Shown piece by piece: positions 27,401 to 36,900 of a DNA stretch of 64,000 bases. The position numbers were made by a program, and so were the translations under genes. The stretch covers positions 744,001 through 808,000 of the forward strand of contig JACJXQ010000008.1 in the NCBI GenBank assembly GCA_020636495.1. Reading direction: 5' to 3'. Positions within the stretch are counted from its first letter, which is position 1. Each line of letters starts with the position of its first letter. This DNA comes from Chitinophagales bacterium (GTDB taxonomy: Bacteria > Bacteroidota > Bacteroidia > Chitinophagales > Chitinophagaceae). The notes under the pieces are model-generated. The model saw nothing but the letters and a program-made list of their open reading frames with translations. It made no database searches and was not told where the DNA came from.

Positions 27401-30400
27401 CGGCAGCAGCGCCGGTAATGAGGCAACCATCTCACTGGGTTCAGTGACCTTTGGTAAGGCGGGCGTCAATATCAAAGCCTGGACCTACCTGCCTAACGGT
27501 AAACAAGATCCTATACCGGGAGATGACACGCTGGACCAGGATTATTTTGCTGCGCTGAGCGGCACTTATACGGTAGGCGGTACTACACCTGACTTCCCAA
27601 CGGTGCTGGCAGCAGCCGGAGCATTGAACCAATACGGTACCTGCGGTGATGTGGTATTTGACGTGCGCCCGGGTGTATACACCGGCCAGGTGGTATTGAA
27701 GAATGCGGTATCGGCATCGAATACAACAGACCATGTTACCTTCCAGTCCGTGAACGGAGATCCGTCCACTACGCAGGTAAGTTATTCAGCTTCGGGAAGC
27801 GGTGATCTTCCTACCGTGACCATGGACGGGGCCTCTAATTTCACGTTCCGTAATATGGGTATCGTAGCAGCGAACAGCAATTACGGCACCGGTGTTGAGT
27901 TCCTGAATAAAGCGTCGAATGACAGCTTTGTGGGTTGCCGCATCATCGTAGGTACAGCCACGAGCAGTTACCTGCGTTGCGTATGGAACAGCGGCCAGGC
28001 AGAGTGTAACTTTAATACCTTCAAGGATTGTAGCCTGGAAGGTGGTTACTATAGCTTATATTGGTATACTACCAGTGCCCCTTACAGTAAGGGCCTGACG
28101 ATAGACAACTGTACGATGAACCCGTACTATTATGGTACCTATATCTACTACAGTAATGAGCTGACCGCACGTAACAATACGATCACCGCACGCCAGCCGG
28201 GTACTTCCTACTATGGCCTGATGGCTTATATGTATAATTCGTACAACTCGGGTAAGACCTCGGAGATCTATGGCAACAAGGTTGTTGGGTTCAGGGGTTA
28301 CAGTATGTACCTGTACTATGTTGACGGTACGACGAGCAAGCGCAGTAAGGTGATGAATAACTCAGTGATCACGGCCAGTAACACGACCTGTTACTATCCT
28401 ATGTTGCTGTACTATCCGTCCAACTGTGATGTGTTAAATAACACACTTGTGAACAACGGTACTTCGTCAACATCTTATTACGGAGCTTATTTGTATTTGA
28501 GTAGTTACCCGAACAATAAAGTGTTCAATAACGTTTTTGCAAACCTTTCCGGCGGTTATGCTGCAGGTATAAGTTACAGCTCCGGTTATGGTACAGAGGT
28601 TGACTATAATAACCTGTATTCAAGTAGTAAGAGTCAGTTCATGACTGGTAACAGCACATCAGGTAGTCTTTCAGCATGGCGTTCAGCTACCGGTAATGAC
28701 AAACATTCTGTAACATATGATCCTTCTATCACGAGCAATACGAACCCTGCTCCTTTAACGACCAATCCCGGTGTATGGGCGCTGAACGGTCACGGTGTAC
28801 ACATCACCGGTAACAATAAGGATATCAATGGAAATCCCCGTATAGAGAAACGCGTAGATGGTGCTCCGGATCTGGGAGCTTATGAGATACTTCCTGAAGT
28901 AGCACCACCTGCCGCCACCGCGAACCCTGCAACGGCAGATCCGGGCGATACACAGGTATTTACCTTTGCGGGCAATGAAGTGGGCCGCATCACCTGGGGG
29001 CTTACTGCGCCTACGACTCCTGTAATAGTACAGCAGTACAGCGGTGAAAAAGGTAACGGTATTGCTGCTGCGGCGAGCCCTATGGGCAGTATGTACTTCC
29101 ATACTGATGTAGCTCCTGTGGGCAACGGAACAACCTTTGATTTTGATTTCAACCTGGATTATATGGATATCTGGTTAGGTGACATAGCCGCAGAGCAGAA
29201 CCTTCGCCTTGCGCACCGCGTAAACGGTTATCCATGGATGGTGTACAGTGGCTCACTGAGTACAGTTGATACCACTACCGATAATATAGACGCATCCAAA
29301 CTGAACCGTTTCGGATCATACACCGCTCTTGAGAACGGCAGTATCGCTTCGGCCTTTGTACGTGCACAGGGTAGTGTGGTTATCTGTATCGGCAACAGCG
29401 TACTGCTGAACGCCGAACCACAGGATGGCGACAACTACAAATGGTACCGCAACAAAACAGCGATCCCCGGTGCAGACGGCCCTAACGCGAAGAGCTACCT
29501 GGCCACGCAGCCCGGCGACTACAGCGTAGTGATCACCTTCAGCGGTAAGAGCGTAGAGTCAGTACCTGTAACAGTAACGACGATCGCACCACCGAATGCA
29601 CTGATCAACGCGAACGGTCCGCTGACCTATTGTACCGGTAACGGCCTGACGCTGAATGCGGGTAACACTACAGGGGTGACCTACCAGTGGCAGCTGAACG
29701 GTAATGACATTCCGGGTGCAACGAACAACACTTACCCTGTAAGCCAGGCAGGTAACTATACAGTAGTGGTAACGAACATCGGTTGTTCAAGCACCTCTAC
29801 CCAGACCTCTGTAAGTTCGGGTCCTTTGACGGTAGACTTGGGTAATGACACGAGCTACTGCGAGGTTAAGAACGTATGGATGAAACTGGATGCAGGTTAC
29901 CCCGGCGCGAAATACCTTTGGAATACCGGTGACACCACCCGTACGATAGAAGTTAAGCAGGGCGGAAAGTATACAGTACAGGTAGATGGCGGTCCTAACT
30001 GCGTAGGCCAGGATGACATCCAGGTAACGATCGATCCTTTACCGAAAGCGAATGGTATCTCCTTTGTACAGAACGGCAATACGTACCAGTTCTTCCCGAG
30101 TGGTCCTGTAGGCGCGGTAGGGTTCCTGTGGTTATTCAGTGATGGTTCCAGCAGTACCCAGAACAACCCGACCAAGACGATCGACGGAGATCTGTACGTA
30201 AGGTTAGTAATGTTCAATGCCTGCGGCAGTGACACGGTACAGTTGGGCTGGCCGCTGAGCGTACAGAACGTAGCGGGAGAAGACCAGTTGAGTATCTATC
30301 CTAATCCTGCGAGGGATCACATAACAGTGAGACTTCAGCAGACGGCGATAGAGACCGTAGAGGTAGTGAACAGTGTAGGAAGTGTCGTATACAGGACCCA

Positions 30401-30515
30401 GGTTAACAGTAATGAGCATCGCATAGACATCAGCGGACTGTCCAATGGCCACTACATGCTGCGCGCAGTAACGGCAGATGGTATGATTACTAAACAGTTC
30501 GATATACTGAAGTAA
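24492..30515 (+). CDS. Giant secreted beta-helix protein B with T9SS sorting domain
   Basis: 2007 residues with the same module order as protein A: signal peptide to VQA/Q27, beta-helix I to about 761, sandwich and CARDB-like to 1020, beta-helix II 1022-1463, sandwich, two Ig-like domains from about 1620, gliding-motility-type repeat, PKD-like, T9SS domain from about 1929. At DNA level 26802-27326 is identical to 20311-20835 of gene A over 525 bp including third codon positions, whereas the beta-helix coils between residues 125 and 400 differ by many substitutions. The signal peptide and residues 60-120 match gene C better. This is best explained by segmental recombination. An adhesin or matrix role is inferred. 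It has its own leader and 3' hairpins, so it is a single-gene unit. Confidence 0.85.
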   Translation: MKQINKMKLSVLSVIILLLATISVQAQLNGTYTVYGSGANYPNLQAAASALSAGVSGPVVFKIRPGNWSSSSTSSAIIGNISGASATNTITFEAENGSAATTTITNSNSSSSTSSNHIFYFNGAKYVTVRNLTLTRTHSTYACALRYAGAAQYNIVENCVMNGGGTSSSSSCYRVYATSMSSGHHNIIRNNTIDRGYYGIYWRGSSSSSSSLSADNEFTGNTLTNQYNYGIYTYYTKNQKINNNTINSTLSGSIYAIYCSYGDENLQIKNNTGSLTGNTSTTMPIYVYYCDGNSSTHAEVSGNTFTLASSSTIYPVYNYGCTWLTYENNNITSNCTGTSTNYLYLSYSGSYNTIKNNTISATNRRSFYFYGAYSSNYSEVTGNTITVKSSDNASYYGYTYALGYSNYAKFKNNTLHMTYSGSSYWYNRWAYYADNCEMSGNDITEVKQNNSGYYMYNYISYYSDDLLFKNNKLTASGGPNYYWYTYFNYYGYDMTMEGNDIDIKHTRSGSTIYSVYNYFYGYGTSTVKGNKIRSTAQSGYAYGLYINFLSGGNGDIENNEIVATTSYYAYGLYAYYPVGSIKNNAIYTKASSYNYTFMCYYPTNAKIYNNTFHSGATSSTNYGVYCYMYGTQYSVDFYNNSVSKSSGNGYAMYIYATNPGNFHSDYNNIYQPSGSLFYNPYVGANYSSIQALRNGTGDNMNSLSYMPGFMNVNNGDLRPDPANPNSWALNGRGVQMTGNDKDINGNNRALTTIAGVPDLGAYEFTPTATPPNCTMSPATPTANGTQVVTFGQDTVAVLNWGNVVPTGFAVRQYTGTNPPGILSINPTQMFYYADFVGTGTNLDYEQDLYFKDPWLGTIASKSALRLAEKVGSSSWTGYSPSVSGSNVVRNFIHTPSVQDVGALFTGIDVSDNASADAIIEPVPPFCPGTYTVRLRIKNNGNNKINNVKIDWQKDGGAISTINYTTPIDINGSSAGNEATISLGSVTFGKAGVNIKAWTYLPNGKQDPIPGDDTLDQDYFAALSGTYTVGGTTPDFPTVLAAAGALNQYGTCGDVVFDVRPGVYTGQVVLKNAVSASNTTDHVTFQSVNGDPSTTQVSYSASGSGDLPTVTMDGASNFTFRNMGIVAANSNYGTGVEFLNKASNDSFVGCRIIVGTATSSYLRCVWNSGQAECNFNTFKDCSLEGGYYSLYWYTTSAPYSKGLTIDNCTMNPYYYGTYIYYSNELTARNNTITARQPGTSYYGLMAYMYNSYNSGKTSEIYGNKVVGFRGYSMYLYYVDGTTSKRSKVMNNSVITASNTTCYYPMLLYYPSNCDVLNNTLVNNGTSSTSYYGAYLYLSSYPNNKVFNNVFANLSGGYAAGISYSSGYGTEVDYNNLYSSSKSQFMTGNSTSGSLSAWRSATGNDKHSVTYDPSITSNTNPAPLTTNPGVWALNGHGVHITGNNKDINGNPRIEKRVDGAPDLGAYEILPEVAPPAATANPATADPGDTQVFTFAGNEVGRITWGLTAPTTPVIVQQYSGEKGNGIAAAASPMGSMYFHTDVAPVGNGTTFDFDFNLDYMDIWLGDIAAEQNLRLAHRVNGYPWMVYSGSLSTVDTTTDNIDASKLNRFGSYTALENGSIASAFVRAQGSVVICIGNSVLLNAEPQDGDNYKWYRNKTAIPGADGPNAKSYLATQPGDYSVVITFSGKSVESVPVTVTTIAPPNALINANGPLTYCTGNGLTLNAGNTTGVTYQWQLNGNDIPGATNNTYPVSQAGNYTVVVTNIGCSSTSTQTSVSSGPLTVDLGNDTSYCEVKNVWMKLDAGYPGAKYLWNTGDTTRTIEVKQGGKYTVQVDGGPNCVGQDDIQVTIDPLPKANGISFVQNGNTYQFFPSGPVGAVGFLWLFSDGSSSTQNNPTKTIDGDLYVRLVMFNACGSDTVQLGWPLSVQNVAGEDQLSIYPNPARDHITVRLQQTAIETVEVVNSVGSVVYRTQVNSNEHRIDISGLSNGHYMLRAVTADGMITKQFDILK

Positions 30516-30516
30516 G

Positions 30517-30538
30517 TATCCTGTAACAAAACAGGATA
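30517..30538 (+). repeat. Post-stop stem-loop of gene B
   Basis: TATCCTGT/ACAGGATA, the same hairpin as after gene A, one base after the stop. Confidence 0.6.
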
Positions 30539-30551
30539 TCACATCAATACA

Positions 30552-30588
30552 AAAAGCGCATGCTGAATCTATTTCAGCATGCGTTTCT
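30552..30588 (+). terminator. Terminator of gene B
   Basis: A copy of the gene A terminator hairpin (CGCATGCTGAA/TTCAGCATGCG). The final T-run is interrupted (GTTTCTAC), so it may be weaker than that of gene A. Confidence 0.7.
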
Positions 30589-30626
30589 ACTTTATGTAGA
30601 GATAGGATTTGGAATGTTTTTCATTT

Positions 30627-30656
30627 TATTTTAATCTTATAATTATCATATTTTTA
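30627..30656 (+). promoter_or_regulatory. Distal 22-bp-phased box pair upstream of gene C
   Basis: TATTTTAA (30627) and TATTTTTA (30649) are 22 bp apart. The flanks resemble the gene B set at 24307, suggesting a duplicated copy. Confidence 0.4.
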
Positions 30657-30833
30657 TTCTCAATTAATGCTTAACGCTATTTGGCTAATTCTTTTCTCGA
30701 CTATATGCCGCAATTAATTAATTATCAGTTATATAGATGCTAAGATACTTTGAGCATATACAGGGCCTTATCACTTGTAATATTTCTCTAATTGTTTTTG
30801 CTCTTTAATCTAAATTTAATTTATAATTCATTT

Positions 30834-30885
30834 TATTTTAATTCAATGTTCATTTCATTTTAATTGAATGCTCATTCTATTTTAA
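30834..30885 (+). promoter_or_regulatory. Proximal 22-bp-phased direct repeats upstream of gene C
   Basis: TATTTTAA (30834), CATTTTAA (30856) and TATTTTAA (30878) start 22 bp apart. The first two lie in adjacent 22-bp direct repeats (30827-30848 and 30849-30870) differing at two bases. A weaker AAATTTAA sits one period upstream (30812). Confidence 0.65.
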
Positions 30886-30972
30886 GAAGACCAATTTATC
30901 TTTAAAACAATATCGAAATAAATAATATAAACTTTTGCACTATTAGTGTGAAGTTGCTATTGTTAATTTTAA

Positions 30973-30984
30973 GGTAAACGTCTA
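30973..30984 (+). promoter_or_regulatory. GGTAAACG box of gene C
   Basis: GGTAAACGTCTA ends 11 bases before the ATG. Confidence 0.55.
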
Positions 30985-30995
30985 AAAATTATTTT

Positions 30996-33900
30996 ATGAA
31001 GCAAATCAACAAAATGAAGGTATCGGTGCTATCGGCAGTATTTTTGCTGGTAGCGGCTGTATCGGTTAATGCCCAGTTGAATGGGGTATATACTGTTTAT
31101 GGCTCGGGTGCCAACTATGCCGACCTGCAGGCTGCAGCCAATGCGCTGAGTGCGGGTGTGTCCGGCCCGGTAGTATTTAAGATACGCCCCGGTAACTGGA
31201 GTAGTTCCAGTACGTCCAGTGCGATTATCGGTAACATCTCCGGTGCCAGTGCCACGAACACCATCACATTCGAGGCTGAGAATGGCAGCGCAGCTACAAC
31301 TACTATAACAAATAGTAATAGTAGCAGCAGTACTTCTTCCAACCACATCTTTTACTTTAATGGTGGTAAGTACGTAAGAGTGAGAAATCTTACACTAAAC
31401 AAGTCGCATTCAACATATGGTGTGTGTGTTCGTTTTGCAGGAGATGCTGATTACAATATTGTTGAAAATTGTATTTTGACAGGAAGTTCTTCGACGACAA
31501 CCAGTACAGATAAGAGTCGTGTGTATGGTACTTCATTAGCCAGTGCAAACAATAACATCATCAGGAATAATACCATCAATTATGGATCTTACGGTATCTA
31601 TTGGCAGGGTAATGGTAGTTCTTCATCATCTCAGAGTCCTTACAATGAGTTTACGGGAAATACAATGAATAACCAATATGCCTATGGTATACGTATATAC
31701 TATACAAAGTATTCAGTTGTAGATAATAATTCAATCAATTCTAACATGTCTGGATCTTTCTACGGTGTATATGCTTATTACAGCGATTATGTAAAGATCA
31801 GGAACAACAGCGGTAGCATAATAAACAAAAGCAGTACTGCTATGCCGATGTATGTTTATTATTGCGATGGTAGTTCTTCTGATAGGTGCCAGGTGACCGG
31901 TAATAACTTCACAGTGAGTACGTCGAGCTCAGTATATCCAGCTTATAACTACTATTCTTATTACCTGGATTATAAGAACAATACGATCAACGCTACCTCA
32001 ACCGGTACATCAGGTTATGTATATAACTATATGGGTTATGGTTGTAGCTATGGCGATATCAGCAATAACTCCATAACTACCCTGAACAAGTACTATATGT
32101 ATTTCTATGGTTTGTATAGTGCTTCATATGCGGATATGAATAATAACGCTATCAAGATGACCCAATCTGCCAATAATAGTGCATATTGTTACTTATATGG
32201 CCTTATGTATAGCGCATCATACTGTAATTCTAATAATAACACAATGGAGATCGACCACTTGGGAACAGGTTATATGTATAATCGTGGTTCGGTTTATAGC
32301 AGTAGTTATAGTAAGGCTGACGGTAACAATATTAAAGTGAGCTCAAGAGCCTCTTCGTACATGTATAATTATGGCCCTGTTTACAGTTCTTCTTACGCTG
32401 AGTTTACAAACAATACAGTGGAATATAACTGTAAGAACGCCAGTTACATGAATAACTATTTATTATATAGTTCATCCTATTCTAAACTGAACGGCAATAC
32501 TATTTCTATCAACAAGACCGGGGGTACTTATTATATCTATAACTATCATAACTATAGTTCTACCGGTGGTGAAATGAAAAACAATGTCATTAATTCATAC
32601 AACACTACCAGTTACTATACTTACAACTACTTCCTGTACAGTTCTACCAATGGTGTATTTGATGGTAATACCGTTAATACTACCAATACCAGTACATCTT
32701 CTTCAGCCTCTATTTACAACTACTGCTACTACAGTAGTAACTTTAGTTTCAACGGCAATAAGATTCATAACAATAACAAAGCCGGTACTATGTATGGCTG
32801 TTATATGTACAACAATGGTTATACCGGAGGTGTTATCGCCAATAACGAGATCAGCTGTATCAGTAGCTCGGCCAGTGTCTATGGTATGATGGTCTATTAC
32901 CAGACCAATGTAAAGGTGTATAACAATGCTGTGTACACAAAAACAGCAGGCTCCTGCTATGGTCCTTTATACTGGGCTTACAGCACCAATGTTGATGTGT
33001 ACAATAATACGTTCCACAGCGATGCGACCGGTGGTACCAACTATGGTGCATATATCTACCAGACCGCATCCAACTACACAGGTACCTTCTATAACAACGT
33101 AATATCCAAGACCAGTGCCAACGGTTACGGCATCTATATGTATACGGATGCTTATATCTCCGGCATGGACTACAATAATATATACAAGCCGGGAGCATCG
33201 GGGCTGATCTACCGTGTAACGCCTTCTGCTACCTACAATACGATCCAGGACTGGCGTAATGCGAGTGGTAAGGATATGAACTCATTGTCCTACCTGCCTG
33301 GTTATATGAACACGGCAACCGGTGATCTTCGTCCTGATCCTGCCAATCCGTCCAGCTGGGCGTTAAATGGCCGTGGTGTTCAGATGACGGGTAATGACAA
33401 GGACCTGAACGGTAACCCCCGTGCTTTGACAACTATCGCAGGTGTACCTGACCTTGGTGCTTACGAGTTCACGCCTACAGCTACACCGCCTAACTGTACG
33501 CTGATACCTGCTACCCCAACAGCAAACAGCACTCAGGTGGTAACGTTTGGCCAGGATACAGTAGCGGTACTGAAATGGGGCAATACTGTACCTACCGGTT
33601 TTGCGGTAAGACAATACACAGGAACCAACCCTCCGGGTATTACTTCTATTAACCCTACCCAGATGTTCTACTATGCAGACTTTGTGGGCACGGGTACGAG
33701 CCTGGATTATGAGCAGGACCTGTATTATAAAGATCCCTGGTTGGGTACGATCGCATCAAAAAGCGCATTGCGTCTTGCAGAGAAAGTTGGTAGTAATGGC
33801 TGGACGGGTTATTCACCTAGTGTAAGTAACTCCAACGTGGTGCGTAACTTTATCCATACACCAAGCGTGCAGGATGTGGGTGCTTTGTTCACGGGTATTG

Positions 33901-36900
33901 ACGTGAGCGATAATGCGAGTGCAGATGCGATCATCGACCCTGTACCACCGTTCTGCCCGGGCACCTATACGGTACGCCTGCGTGTCAAGAACAATGGTAA
34001 CAACAAGATCAATAATGTAAAGATAGACTGGCAGAAAGATGGCGGTGCTATCTCTACGATCAACTATACGACGCCGATCGATATCAACGGCAGCAGCGCC
34101 GGTAACGAGGCGATCATCACCCTTGGCCCTGTGACCTTTGGTAAGGCGGGCGTCAATATCAAAGCCTGGACCTACCTTCCTAACGGCGTTCAGGATCCTA
34201 TACCGGGAGATGATACGCTGGACCAGGATTATTTTGCAGCGCTGAGCGGCACTTATACGGTAGGCGGTACCACGCCGGATTTCCCGACGGTTGTGGCTGC
34301 GGTAGGCGCGCTGAATCAATATGGTACCTGCGGTGATGTGATATTTGATGTACGCCCGGGTGTTTATACCGGCCAGGTGGTATTAAAGAATGCGGTATCC
34401 GCATCGAATACAACTGACCATGTGACCTTCCAGTCCGTGAACGGAGATCCGTCCACTACGCAGGTAAGTTATTCGGCAGCTGGAACTGGTGATCTTCCTA
34501 CCGTGACCATGGACGGGGCCTCTAATTTCACGTTCCGTAATATGGGTATCGTAGCAGCGAACAGCAATTACGGCACCGGTGTTGAGTTCCTGAACAAAGC
34601 GTCGAATGACAGTTTTGTGGGTTGCCGCATCATTGTAGGTACAGCCACGAGCAGCTACCTGCGTTGCGTATGGAACAGCGGCCAGGCAAATTGTAACTAT
34701 AATACTTTCAAGGATTGTAGCCTGGAAGGCGGTTACTATGGTATCTACTGGTACACGACCAGCTCACCATACAGTAAAGGTTTGACCATTGACGGTTGTA
34801 CAATGAACCCTTACTACTATGGTACCTACATTTACTATAGTAATGAGCTGACCGCACGTAACAATACCATTACCGCACGCCAGCCGGGTACTTCCTACTA
34901 TGGCCTGATGGCGTACATGTATAATCCGAATAACTCGGGTAAGACCTCGGAGATCTATGGCAACAAGATCGTAGGTTTCTACGGTTACAGTATGTACCTG
35001 TACTATGTTGACGGTACGACGAGCAAGCGCAGTAAGGTGATGAACAATGCAGTACTGACAGCCAGTAACACGACCTGTTACTATCCTATGTTGCTGTACT
35101 ATCCATCCAACTGCGATGTGTATAATAACACGTTAATTAATAACGGAAATTCTTCAACCTCATATTACGGTGCTTATATCTACCTGAGTACTTATCCGAA
35201 TAACAAGATCTATAACAACGTGTTTGCTAACCGTGCAGGTGGTTACGCCGCATCAATTACATATAGCTCCGGTTACGGCACAGAGGTTGACTATAATAAC
35301 CTGTATTCAAGCAGTAAGAGTCAATTGATGACAGGTGCCAGTACTTCAACCAGCTTGTCGGCATGGCGTTCAGCTACAGGCAATGACAAGCACTCAGTAT
35401 CCTACGATCCACCGTTTACGAGCAATACGAACCCTGCTCCTTTAACGACCAATCCGGGAGTATGGGCATTGAACGGTCATGGTGTACATATCACCGGAAA
35501 CAACAAGGACATCAATGGTAACCCCCGTATAGAAAACCGTGTGGACGGTGTACCTGACATAGGAGCTTATGAGATACTACCTGAAGTAGCGCCACCGGCC
35601 GCCACCGCGAACCCTGCAACGGCAGATCCGGGCGATACACAGGTGTTTACCTTTGCGGGCAATGAAGTGGGCCGCATCACCTGGGGCCTTACCGCACCTA
35701 CGACTCCTGTAATAGTACAGCAGTACAGCGGTGAGAAAGGCAACGGTATTGCTGCTGCCGCGAGCCCTATGGGCAGCATGTACTTCCATACGGATGTAGC
35801 ACCAGTAGGTAACGGCACGACCTTTGATTTTGATTTCAACCTGGATTACATGGATATCTGGCTGGGAGACATAGCTGCAGAGCAGAACCTGCGCCTTGCG
35901 CACCGCGTAAACGGTTATCCATGGATGGTGTACAGCGGCTCACTGAGTAGCGCAGATACGACCACCGATAATATAGACGCATCCAAACTGAACCGTTTCG
36001 GATCTTATACGGCTCTTGAGAACGGCAGTATCGCCTCGGCTTTTGTACGTGCACAGGGCAGTGTAGTTATCTGTATCGGCAACAGCGTACTGCTGAACGC
36101 CGAACCACAGGATGGGGACAACTACAAATGGTACCGTAACAAAACAGCGATCCCCGGTGCCGATGGTCCTAACGCGAAGAGCTACCTGGCCACGCAGCCC
36201 GGTGACTACAGCGTAGTGATCACCTTCAGCGGCAAGAGCGTAGAGTCAGTACCTGTAACAGTAACAACGATCGCACCACCGAATGCGCTGATCAACGCGA
36301 ACGGTCCTCTGACCTATTGTACGGGTAACGGCCTGACGCTGAATGCGGGTAACACTACAGGCGTGACCTACCAGTGGCAGCTGAACGGTAATGACATCCC
36401 GGGCGCAACGAACAATACCTACCCTGTAAGCCAGGCTGGTAACTATACAGTAGTGGTAACGAACATCGGTTGTTCAAGCACCTCGACGCAGACCGCAGTA
36501 AGTTCCGGTCCACTGACTGTAGACCTGGGTAATGACACGAGCTACTGCGAGGTTAAGAACGTATGGATGAAGCTGGATGCGGGTTATCCGGGTGCCAAAT
36601 ACCTTTGGAACACCGGTGATACGACCCGTACGATAGAAGTTAAGCAGGGCGGAAAGTATACAGTACAGGTAGATGGCGGTCCTAACTGCGTAGGTCAGGA
36701 TGACATCCAGGTAACGATCGATCCTTTACCTAAAGCGAATGGTATCTCCTTTGTACAGAACGGCAATACGTACCAGTTCTTCCCGAGTGGTCCTGTAGGT
36801 GCGGTAGGGTTCCTGTGGTTGTTCAGCGATGGCTCGAGCAGTACCCAGAACAACCCGACCAAGACGATCGACGGAGATCTGTATGTAAGGTTAGTGATGT

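Larger units (their letters stand above)
30589..30995 (+). promoter_or_regulatory. Gene-free upstream region of giant gene C
   Basis: AT-rich. It holds two separate sets of 22-bp-phased boxes (30627-30656 and 30834-30885) and a leader nearly identical to that of gene B. AACTTTTG at 30930-30937 is a weak -7 candidate. No gene is seen. Confidence 0.6.

Noticed and set aside
32584..33614. Several 80-110-residue frames on both strands within gene C
   Set aside because: Compositional shadows of the repetitive beta-helix coding sequence (low complexity, Cys/His/Tyr-rich).
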